Assembly (NCBI RefSeq): GCF_004359215.1
Contig: NC_090610.1
Coordinates: 1,706,607 to 1,770,606, forward strand
DNA from: Bremia lactucae
Taxonomy: Eukaryota > Oomycota > Peronosporomycetes > Peronosporales > Peronosporaceae
Reading direction: 5' to 3'
Length of the DNA stretch: 64,000 nt
Part shown: positions 44,688 to 54,021 of the stretch, one piece after another
Layout of the letters: each line of letters starts with the position of its first letter
Position numbering within the stretch: the stretch's first letter is position 1
Translations under genes and position numbers: made by a program
The notes under the pieces: model-generated
What the model was told of the DNA's origin: nothing
Database searches by the model: none
What the model saw: only the letters and a program-made list of their open reading frames with translations

Positions 44688-45103
44688 TGTAACGGGGTGT
44701 ATCGTTTCATGATAATAACACTTAAAAGTTGTTAGTTAATATATTATCTTCAAGATAGATAATATTTGGAGAATATTACTTTACATAGTAATATTCGGAA
44801 AGCTTATCCATTGGCAAATATTATAGGCCATTATATTCACTTGCTCCGCTGTCCAGTCAGCACTGGACGCGTGCGAAGAGAGAGTTAAATAAGACTTCAT
44901 TACATGTTTTGTATTAGTATATAACTAAGCTAATATTAAATAGATAGAAACAGAAGAGCTTAATTATATTAAATGCAGTTTACTGATAACCCTCTTTAAC
45001 GCAAGTGTTTTAAAGAGAGTCTTTCTTTGTACGTATTAGTGTACGTGAAGTGACATGGCACCACTTGCACTGAAGCAGTACGAGTCGGCAGTGTCCCGTT
45101 ACA
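44688..45103 (+). repeat. LTR family A, 3' LTR of copy D
   Basis: Starts TGTAACGGGG after GGGAGGGGTGA, ends CCCGTTACA; 416 bases; collinear with 7269-7681. No second primer site follows, so the DNA beyond is flank. Confidence 0.85.
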
Positions 45104-46959
45104 CCCATGCTGTCTTGAAGCGATGCATACGGGTCCCAACAGGTGACATGCTTCGTGTCTGTGTACTGCTTGAGAAAGCATGTGATGAGCAGAAGTCAAC
45201 CTCAGCCAAAGCATTAATTATCAGTCAACGCACAACCTTTTTGAGCACAAGAATCTTTTATGGACAAATGTCGAAAAGAAAATTTCGAGCATGCATTAAA
45301 ATTGACATCGAAACAGTATACATAGCTTTAATCCCTGTAGATGAAGTTTAAATCTCCATACTAATTTTGCCTGTTTAAATTGGCTTTAGTACCCCTCTAC
45401 TGAAAAATCTTGTGAGCCCTGCAGCAACATTTTAACACTAACTATAGGCATTCCCTGCATTTATCTCATTCGAACAATGCTATTGTCTGGTGGTGTTTTG
45501 ACGCCATTTGGGGATTTGGTCAGCATTAGTGGCTCAACCAGCCACTTCTTGCAGCAAGTAGAAGAGAACATTTTACGATTTGCTGATACTTATTAGAAGA
45601 AGGTATGAGATGCTGTTGTAGCATCAGCAACCTCAATTTTTGCGTGCCCTTCAAAGTGTTTTAGATGAAGATTTGATAGTTCAAACCCTGGCATTAGTTC
45701 ACCGCTTGGCAGACCTACATGATCCACTCGCCAGAATCCTTCTGCCTTTGAATATGTGGAAAGGTCACTTCAAGAACCAATGCTAGCAAGGCATCATTGT
45801 AGTACGTGCAAAGAAATTGGTCACAATTCACGCACTTGTCCTCAATCCAGAACATAAACAATCTAAAACCCTTTTAAGATCTAACTAATAAGCACCTTAA
45901 GTAACCACAATAGACAATAAACATTTTTTCTAACTTTAAGGTGTCTTCAACTTCAATTTAAAAATGCAAATATAGAACTTACGAAGCTGTTGCGGAAGAA
46001 AGCTCCCGCGAAGCCAGGCGGGCATTTTCAAGGTCTTCCTCATTGGGCTGTAGTTGTAACGATTATTTGGGGTGAGGTACATTTACCAAAAAGCTGAGGT
46101 ACATATACCGGCATTCTTTTTTAAATTACTTAAACATTGCACGATATACCACACAATGCAATTTTACGAAAGCAACTCGCCCCACCAAAGTTTTAGGCAT
46201 TCTGCTTGGCTAAAATAACCCCGTTTGAAGCTGGGGTGGGTTTTGTCATGAAATGCTTATTAACTTATTAGAAGGGTCGAATGGGGCTGCTGACGAATAT
46301 GGCCGCGTCTTTTCTTTTCTTAACAATGAATCGCTTCTCATTAGTGCAGCACGTAGGTGTGCCTATCTTTATTATTATTGTCATTAGCTGCTGTTTTAAT
46401 TCCAAGTGGAAGACATAATTGCTTGTGACTTGCGAGGACGAGAATGCTCGCTGTGTCGACGGGTAGTGACAGACGCTTATCAGTACGCTTCGAGGTCATC
46501 GAATGCTAGCTCAGCGTGTGCCCTTTTAAATTCGGAACAGTTGGCTCTTGCGGCTTTGCAAGACGCAGTCATACTGTGGGACACAAGGGACTGGACGAGA
46601 TATTAAGGGCTCAATGCAGGACCTGGTGTGGAGGAGGCTGCATTTGTTGCTTGTAAAGACCTCGATACAATTACGATGTGAAAGCTCGAGACGCTTGCGC
46701 CGCAGTGTCTGCACCATTCGAATTATACCTTTCAATATGTTGATAAGCATTTAACTTTGGTGATTCTTACTTTGCTCAAAAGCACTAGTCTGCTTATCCT
46801 TCCGATCAAAAGGCTTGTCAGAACATACCTTTTATTTGCCGTAATTTCAGGTTTTCCTATTAAATGGGACGTGCGCAGGCCGTTCAACGTAACATGAAGT
46901 GCTAACAGGTACCTTTTGCTAATACTAACAACCGTACTAGTCAACCTAGACTTATTACA
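45104..46959. other. Flanking DNA with transposase-like zinc-knuckle scrap
   Basis: Bases 45740-45850 read EYVERSLQEPMLARHHCST then CKEIGHNSRTC, a CX2CX4HX4C knuckle typical of the end of Mutator-like transposases (family knowledge). Upstream frames are broken. A 66-residue frame at 46406-46606 (ECSLCRRVV) is not recognised. Bases 46052-46110 contain two GAGGTACAT-type repeats also found at 50110-50165. The rest shows nothing. Confidence 0.4.
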
Positions 46960-47290
46960 GTGAAGGTGGGGTGCCTCGATTACTTCACGTGCAGAGGAAG
47001 GATACAAGTAGCTAAGGAATTTTAGCTACTAAAGGTCGATACTAAGGCTTAAGTATAAAGAAAAAGTAATTTGTTTATACATTGCGTTCTCTTGTAACGA
47101 TCTTCTATCTATCGGCTCTTATATATAAATAACTAATTTTGTAAGTGCCTCTTTGCCCACCGCCTTATCGTGTCTTGTAACGATTGCCGGGTTGATTTAA
47201 ACTTAAATAAATCAATCAATTAACTAATGTCTTATTGCGTCAGTATATTTGAATTGAGTTACGTTGGAACTTCAAGTCAAAATTAATATA
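46960..47290 (-). repeat. LTR family E, reverse orientation
   Basis: Shares with 48184-48362 the order GGTGCCT, GTAGCTAAG-type block, CTACTAAAGGT and a following AT-rich region, and matches the inverse of 20990-21120. Boundaries are approximate. Confidence 0.55.
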
Positions 47291-47344
47291 AGATAATAAT
47301 TTTGTACTTCTTTATTTATTTTCTTTTTTAGAAAATAAATTTGT

Positions 47345-48140
47345 AATGGGAGACAATAGTATTCACTCATCCTCTTGATAGTATTCGCTCACTCCTTAAG
47401 ACCATTGACTTATATTCACATCAGTTGACGTTAGACGGAAATCAATATTCACTCACTTTTAACAACTACTACAACTCAACTAACTATCAAACAGTCCACT
47501 CAACTCACTACCACTCAATCCACTCAAAAGGTAAAAAAAGTCAGATTAGCTTTCTAAATTGCTAATAATCATCGAAAAAGTGCATTGCTTGACCATGTAC
47601 TGCAGGGTTCGGATAGTATCATGCATGCCCAGTAATGATCTGGACAAGAGTAAGGCCAACAGGATCTACGCGACGTAATTTTTCCCAGTTTTTCCGCGTT
47701 GGAAATCACTTAAAGGCTCCTCTCCGACGTTGATATAGGAACTGCAATAGAAAGAGCCATAATGCGCGTACTTGCCTTGAAGGTCGCGCTTGGACTGCTC
47801 CACCCCAGATTATACACCCAACGTCACCACATGATATGTAGTACCATTCTATCGACTCTTCTGTGTGTGAACTATTCAATCCATATTCAATCCATTGAAT
47901 CTGTGTTTGCGAAATGAATGCCCTACTTATCTGTATTATTGCGCAGTTTGTGGTGGTTAATAAGTTAAGCTCAAATTTAAGTGTGTTGTTGCCGAGGTGT
48001 TAAAATTGAGTCACCGCGCTTAATGGGTGAGTGGTACGGTGAGTGATGAAAAATAATCCTGATGAATTTTAGCCAATGAATTAGGGTGGGGGGTGAGTGA
48101 ATACTATCAAGAGGGTGAGCGTATGATAATGGCTCTCATT
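47345..48140. mobile_element. DNA element with about 50-base terminal inverted repeats
   Basis: The left end (47345-47395) and the right end (48090-48140) are inverted copies of each other over about 50 bases. The core of 21 bases including CTCTTGATAGTATTC is almost perfect, and the motif TATTC(A/G)CTCA is repeated within each arm. A TA lies at both outer edges, fitting a TA target duplication. The 700-base middle has no transposase frame. It is a non-autonomous element of Tc1/mariner-like style, by inference. Confidence 0.6.
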
Positions 48141-48157
48141 ATAGGAAATGATATTTA

Positions 48158-48362
48158 TGTAACAGTGTACCCCGTTACACGAGGTGCCTAAATACTTTAC
48201 GTACATAGACATGTAGTGGAAGGTTATAAGTAGATAAGAAGTCTTAGCTACTAAAGGTTAATACTTAAGTCTTTAGTATAGGGATAAAGTAGAAATTATT
48301 AATATATCAAGTTCCTAAGTAGCGATCTCTATGCAATGACTTTAACTTATTAATATCAATCG
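48158..48362 (-). repeat. LTR family E, reverse orientation (second)
   Basis: Starts with TGTAACAGTG/CCCCGTTACA-type ends and then the family E block in reverse. It flanks the inverted-repeat element on the right as 46960-47290 does on the left. Confidence 0.55.
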
Positions 48363-48384
48363 ATGTATGGCGCCCCATCGTACC

Positions 48385-49008
48385 CACGTCCGAAAGGCTC
48401 TTACACTTATGCGTGAGCACAAGTTGTATGCAAATCTCAAAAGTGTATATTCGCTGCAAGGTAATTACCACTTCTTGGGTGACGGCAAAATCAAGAAAAG
48501 ATCAAGGCGATCACCGATTGGCCTGTGCCAGTCGACGTAAAGGGACTTAGAGAGTTCCTCGGTTTAGCGGCGTACTTGCACAAGTACTCGCGCGATTATG
48601 CCGAAATGACAGTACATCTTAGTGCATCTGTCTTCTTTGTTTCAGAAAAATGTGAAGTGGTCATGGAACAATGATTGTCAGCGTTCTTTTGAGGGTATTA
48701 AGCAAAGCTTGATGCACTCGCCAATCCTGGAGATTGCGGACCAAGAAAGACCTTTTCATGTGGTCGGTGACGCCAGCGATTTTGCAATCGGCTGAGCGTT
48801 AATGCAATATGACACAGACGGCAAAAAGCGCGCCGTCTGTTATCAATTGCGTTAGCTTCAACCAGCTGAACGCAACTATCCAGTGCGTGACAAGGAACTC
48901 TTGCCTTGAATACGCACTGGCTAAGTTTAGGGTTTTTCGTCTGGAAAATAAACCTTTCATTGTATATGCGGACTACGCATCTTTACGCACGGCCGTAAAC
49001 AGTCCACA
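48385..49008 (+). pseudogene. Gypsy family A RT-RNase H fragment
   Basis: Frames read HVRKALTLM-like, then DWPVPVDVKGLREFLGLAAY, LHKYSRDYAEMT, VGDASDFAIG with Cys replaced by Gly, NYPVRDKEL and YADYASLRTAVNSPH (usual TDHASLR). A 20-base internal duplication (CAGTACATCTTAGTGCATCT region) and several shifts are present. An LTR B begins exactly in NSPH at 49009. Confidence 0.8.
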
Positions 49009-49567
49009 TGTAACGGGCTAAAGTTGCCCTTATGTTACATAGTCCCCGTTAAGTACATTTGGTAATCTTAAAAAATGGTAAATTACTGCAATAATAGTAA
49101 TTAGACCCAACACTCGGGTGTGGTGCACATTTGTGACCAACCCTTGTGGATGTGATGCACATGGGTGCATTCACATTAGGAGGGATGACGCCCAGCGTCA
49201 TCCATGATGACGGCTAGCGTCATCAGTTACGCGAGGTATCTATAAAGATACGCTCGCAATACATATTAAATGATATCTATAGAGATATCATTTTAATTGG
49301 TAAAAATAGGTATTTGTATTTAATTCTATTAAATATAAATCAGTCTGAAATTTACTACCTACTTGGTAAGTGCGCACGAGGAGACGGATTACCGCTCCCG
49401 TGACGTCACTTCACCAGAGTTCTTAGTGTGTTGGGTGAGGTCGCTTGCGCGCCCACCACAACTACCTCACTGCACGCAAGAGAAGCAGGTGCAAACCGCT
49501 TCCTCGCTGTGCTAGGGTGTGTGCTTAAGTAGAGCGTGGCCGCCGCATTACGAAGTACCCGCCTACA
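49009..49567 (+). repeat. LTR family B, solo
   Basis: Starts TGTAACGGGC and ends CGCCTACA; 559 bases. The palindrome block is doubled here (two GATGACG/CGTCATC-type units at 49185-49225). No primer site or gag follows and flanks do not match each other, so it is a solo or truncated LTR. Confidence 0.8.
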
Positions 49568-49615
49568 AAATGAAGCGAAGGTTGTCACTCGGTGTTGACA
49601 GTTGATGGTAGAGGG

Positions 49616-50072
49616 TGTAATGGGGCACACATCGGTTGGGAACCGTTGTTGTGGTACTTTTAATGAAAGGGTAATGTACCCTTTATCCAATTCTAAAATA
49701 GTTAATTACTTAAATCCCATTTATTATGGGTAACAAATGTGGTCGCCGCCAGATATATATTTGCGGCCAAAATCTATTTTTAAATTAGCTAGGGTAAGGT
49801 TTTGGATTAAATAATTAAATAAAGTGCATATCGCCTTTTGAGCTTACAGCGTTAGTGCCTTCCTAAGGCTTGCGCATTGATCTGTAAGAGATAGAAGCCT
49901 TTCTAAGATATATACACTAGTTGTCATTTGGTTCTACGAACTCCTGAATCATTAAGCTTCAATAGCTTGTACGACTCCCTGAGTTGTTAAACTCATTTGA
50001 CCTATAGAACTAAGGGACTCTCTGCGTCTAAAAATCTTCCTTGGACTTTAGGAGCGAGGTAGCTTTGCCACA
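49616..50072 (+). repeat. LTR family C, solo
   Basis: Starts TGTAATGGGGC and ends TTGCCACA; 457 bases. It contains the GGTCGCCGCCAGAT motif and aligns with 21262-21752. It ends 154 bases before the RAD51B-like start and could influence that promoter (inference). Confidence 0.72.
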
Positions 50073-50226
50073 TTCAGGGGTTCAGCTTCCTCATTGGCTG
50101 CATTTGTGAGGATGATTTGGGGTGGTGAGGTACGTTTACCAAAAAGCTGAGGTACTTAAACCGGCACCCTTTTAACTCCAACTTTTAAATTTTATCACTA
50201 TTTTAACTGAAATTGTAATAAAAATC
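50073..50226 (+). promoter_or_regulatory. Short upstream region of the RAD51B-like gene
   Basis: Only 154 bases separate the LTR C end from the ATG. The stretch contains two GAGGTAC direct repeats around CCAAAAAGCT (50128-50160), shared with 46060-46110. No other element is recognised. Confidence 0.4.
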
Positions 50227-52099
50227 ATGTTGCAGCGATTATTGACGCAAGAGAAGGTAGACGAGCGCCGGCTCGCAATGTTCTGCTCGAGTGGCCTAAC
50301 ATCGTATCGTCAATTACTACAACGCTCTACATGGGATACTGCCAATGCTGCTGACTTGTCGATTTGTGCGATAGAGGTACAGCCAACGTACAATTCGAGA
50401 CATAATATAAAAAATATCGGCTCACTGCCGTAAGTGTAGGAATTAATGACAAAAATTTCAATACGACTAGCCCCGGCAAGTCGAACGGTGATTAAAATAT
50501 ATGATTCTTTATGGATGCAATGATGAAAGCATCATGTTTGCTAGGCTTTCGACCTCTTTTTAGAAAGTGCCAACTTTCCTCAATTCCTACGCACCGGACT
50601 GACTTGCATAGACCAAGCTTTAAATGGAGGATTGCACTGTCGAACACTATCAGAGGTAATCATGGCTAGCGATTGTGGTGCATAACTGACGGAATGAGTC
50701 TGTTTCCAGTTTGTCGGGTCAGCAGCAGTTGGTAAGAGTCAAATGGTCATGACACTTGCAGTCGTGTGTGCGATGGATTATCCAGATAGTGGGGTCATAT
50801 TTTTTGATTCGGAGCACAATTTCAGTCCCAAACGGTCGGTTGAGTGAGTGACTGACTGACAAGTGGGTCATTAAAGTTTTATTTTGTGTTATGGCACAGT
50901 TTACTGCAGGTTGCGATTGCGCGTATCTCATGTACTCATCGTGACCAGAAAGCAGATATAAATGAGCTGGCTGCCGCTCTTATTAAGCGCATTCGAATCG
51001 TGAAAATTAAATCGATGACCGAATACGTTTCCAAGTATGACATCAGTAATCAATATCTTTGGCTAGTTCGAAACATTATTTCCAAATAACTTTTATACCG
51101 TCAGGCTGTATAGATTTAAGGAGATTGAAGTTGCAATGCATTTGCTTCACATCAAGCTCCTGATCACTGACTGTGTCACAGCCCTCTTCACAAAGGTTAC
51201 AAGTAATTTATCATTTTCTGCAAAGTTAAGTTTAATTGTGTTTGTATCATACTAGGTCGACGGTCTAACTTACGCACAGCGGCAGCATCAGATGCTACGG
51301 ATGGCAAGAGATTTAAAGCAAGTGCGACGCTTAATTTAAATGCTGCCGAATCTTATGGCATTTGGTTCTCTTCAGGTTATTTGCAGACACATACCAAGCG
51401 TTCGTAGTAGTTACAAATCGCGTAACTACAGTTGAAGGTAAAGGCCGTTTTTCGCGTGTTTGAAATCCTTCATTGCTTTAAAGTTTCACGTCGATTGATG
51501 TGAAAGGTGTCGATTATACAAATCCGCAACTTGGCGAGGAATGGGCGCACTGTGCTACTACAAGAGTAATCGAATTTCAATGTTTGCAACAGTACTTATT
51601 GTTGTTGAGCAAAAGTCACGTTTGCAGATAGTTATGGAGCAGCATTCTCATTATAAATCAATGACTATTGTCAAGTCATCCGTTGCAGGCTACGTTGTTC
51701 AGCCATTCACTATTAAGGTACATAGATATTTATTAATTGCCATTTATAATAAGGAGCTTCTCTGGATTGTAGGAAGGTGGCGTGCAAGCAATTGGGGAGG
51801 ACAATCTACGACGAGAAAATTTCGACGAATTTGCTATTCATGACGACTTATTGAGCAATTTTGCAATGACCGCATTGCCCGCGAATAACCCCGCCTGCAC
51901 TTTACTTTTAACTCAACTGAGTAACTTGGAGGAATCAGAATCGACTCAATTTATTAGCCCAGACATAGATGTTGAACACGAATCTAAATCGAATTCTCTA
52001 GTGCAAGAAATGGACTCGAGTAGCGTCGACATTGTGTCGGACACAAACTCTGAAACAGGAGACGATTCACTTTACTGGGATGAAGTCAAAGAAGAGTAG
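50227..52099 (+). CDS. RAD51-family recombinase paralogue, RAD51B-like
   Basis: Predicted nuclear recombination-repair ATPase that helps RAD51 load on single-stranded DNA. Ten predicted exons: 50227-50376, 50545-50655, 50710-50834, 50900-51034, 51114-51195, 51256-51317, 51376-51437, 51507-51565, 51628-51717, 51773-52099; 400 residues, every junction in phase. Landmarks: TCIDQALNGGLHCRTLSE, Walker A GSAAVGKSQ with the usual GKT as GKS, FFDSEHNFSPKR, Walker B KLLITD, FVVVTNRVTT, LGEEWAHCATTR, MTIVKSSVAG and PFTIKEGGVQ, the last being closest to RAD51B ends. The C-terminal 80 residues are acidic. The sixth intron needs a GC donor. It could be another RAD51 paralogue, but the end motif favours RAD51B. 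Confidence 0.82.
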
Positions 52100-52206
52100 G
52101 CACACGCATAAAATCAATTGTTTTTTGAACAAAATTTGCCAAAACACATACTGAGAAGCAAGGAAGTGTGTATTTAGTCCAACGCAAATGCAGCAAATCG
52201 TGACAC

Positions 52207-52893
52207 TTAAGCCTTAAGGGCATAGCGGCGCTTAGGGAAGTATGATTCCTTCTTTTGCTGCTTCAGGGTCTTGATCGCCTTGTCGTGCTTAGAAAGTCGA
52301 CGACGAATTGCGCGTGTCTTCTTACGGCGCAAGTCCAGAGGAACGTGCTTTTTGCTTCCAAGGGCAGCACGAAGTTTGGCCTTCTGATTCTGATTGTGCA
52401 CCGTTAAAACGCGGGCGATCGACTTGCGCACCACACGAATTTTGCTCAACTTCGAGGCGGCCCCACCAATGACTTTAGCCACGCGGAGCTGAGCTAGCTC
52501 CTGCTGGTAGTCATCAAGCTGACGAAGCAGCTCGGTCTTGCTTTTAGTGCGAAGCTCGTGTGCCTTGATTTGGACTGCACCAAGTAACACAGCATTGTTA
52601 GCACTTTATCATACAACATAGACTATCGCTCTTTAGACAACAGCAAGCAGTGATGCACGTTTAGATAGGTAGAATAAAATCTAGGGCAAGTCTTGCATCG
52701 TAGACACCGTGAAACGTCCAAAGACGTGTGAATCGAACTGCTTTATATCTTAACAAGCTCCGTCAGTGTCCTTCCCTGCCCATTCCAACTAGGTTGTGAC
52801 GACATTGTTACTGATCTTATCTGAGCTATCATATGCCATTGCTGCTGTACGTCTCTGAGCTATCATGCATGAACAAAGTCAAGACTTACCCAT
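52207..52893 (-). CDS. RPL35: 60S ribosomal protein L35 (uL29)
   Basis: Large-subunit ribosomal protein near the peptide exit tunnel. Exon 1 is only four bases (52893-52890, ATG G), then a 315-base intron with a GTAAGT donor, then exon 2 52574-52207; total 123 residues, the exact usual length. Sequence: [65 protein letters not shown] and KRRYALKA end, all typical. A longer frame without a spliced start would need a GTG and is rejected. The relatively long first intron is common in ribosomal protein genes. Convergent with the RAD51B-like gene (107 bases apart), divergent from the small basic protein gene. Confidence 0.95.
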
Positions 52894-53484
52894 CGCTTCC
52901 TGTTAAATGGTGTTAGCTTTAAACTTTTCCTTTGGAGCGTGCCTCGCTAAACAAATGACTGGTTGTCCAAAATTTGACTTCCAGGTAGTCATAAAGTTTA
53001 AATTTATCATGCCTACTTTTAAATTAAATTTTTACTGAATTAAGCCTAATTTTAGTTTTTATCAACGATTGAAAATAGTTATCTAAGCGATGGTGCAGAT
53101 ATTGATTAGAAATGCGTCCTGCAGCAATAATTATTTATTTTCGCCACATACAATGCAGATAATATTGGCTAACCATTGGCTATCGCGCCGCTTTTGCTTC
53201 AAAAAATGCTTGTCAAGTAATAAGATCCAACATTCTCTTGCTATGACAATTTTTAGTTGGGCTCACCCAGTTGCATCGCCATCTCACCAACGAACCGCTT
53301 CATCTTTTGATTAAATTCAGCAAATTAAACTGTTCCACCACGTCTGATTTAATCTTAAATCCTATTCAGGTGTGTGCATTCGCAAACGGTGACTAGTCTT
53401 TTTCGACGGATACCGAGTTTTAACCACAAAAGTACGGGCAACATACTGTAAGTTAGGGACAATTCAAGCGCAGCGGGGCCAAAC
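52894..53484. promoter_or_regulatory. Divergent promoter region between RPL35 and the small basic protein
   Basis: 591 bases between two divergent starts. AT-rich, with a direct run of TTTAAATT-type words. A 74-residue frame at 53090 is not recognised. No named element is supported, but it must hold both promoters. Confidence 0.4.
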
Positions 53485-53893
53485 ATGATGTGCTCGCGCT
53501 TTCTCTCCGCCGCGACCAAGAACGCGTTGACACCTACCTCGCTTTATTCTTTATTTTCTGGTACGATTATAATCCTTGTGAATCCTCAATGCACCTATAC
53601 ATTACATTTTTTTTTCTCTTATCTTGCAGCGTCTCCGAACATCTCTGTCGCTGTTGTGCACGGCGCGCCATCGCATATCGATTGGTTAGCCGCCGAAACG
53701 ACGCCTACGGTCATGGAATTGCTAAACCGCAATGCTAGGCGCCCAAAGAAGGTCAGTATGAGAAAAAGCATGATAGTGGTTCTTCATTGCTTATTCTGTT
53801 TATTGTTCTGCACCACTTTAGGCCAACCACGGCAAACGCCCATGTTCGCACTTTCGCCGCCGCCAGAAGCGACTCGGCGCCAAGAAGGCATAG
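53485..53893 (+). CDS. Small basic protein, possibly mitochondrial
   Basis: Three predicted exons: 53485-53560, 53630-53751, 53822-53893; 89 residues. Introns of 69 and 70 bases have GT/AG ends and keep frame. The N-terminus is Ser/Thr/Ala-rich with few acids (MMCSRFLSAATKN), like a mitochondrial targeting peptide. The end is strongly basic: RRPKKANHGKRPCSHFRRR then QKRLGAKKA. Such a PKKANHGKRPCS motif resembles short organellar-ribosome-associated proteins of plants, but I recall this only loosely. Reading without splicing would give a longer, less basic protein with retained introns. It is convergent with the acetyltransferase gene. Confidence 0.6.
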
Positions 53894-54021
53894 AGGGGAC
53901 AAGCGATTAACACATGTATAGACTGAGATCACGTTGACATACATCTACATTTTGTTATGACCTGCCCTATCCTATGCTACATTCGTCCAGTTTGTGTCAT
54001 CAAGCTGACCGATTCTGTCGC

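Larger units (their letters stand above)
40004..45103 (+). mobile_element. Ty3/Gypsy family A, second copy (D), with 3' LTR
   Basis: Order: primer site, protease remnant (40150-40370), linker, RT, RNase H, integrase, GPF/Y, chromodomain, 3' region, polypurine tract about 44675-44684, LTR. Gag is deleted. Frames are broken throughout. It is a diverged relative of the copy at 2030-7681; coding differences between them are numerous. Confidence 0.85.

Noticed and set aside
45055..45351. 98-residue frame starting inside LTR A
   Set aside because: It begins in the LTR end and continues into unrelated flank; no recognisable domain.
52207..52590. Unspliced RPL35 beginning at a GTG
   Set aside because: The GTG lies inside the intron next to a good acceptor; the four-base first exon gives the exact 123-residue length.
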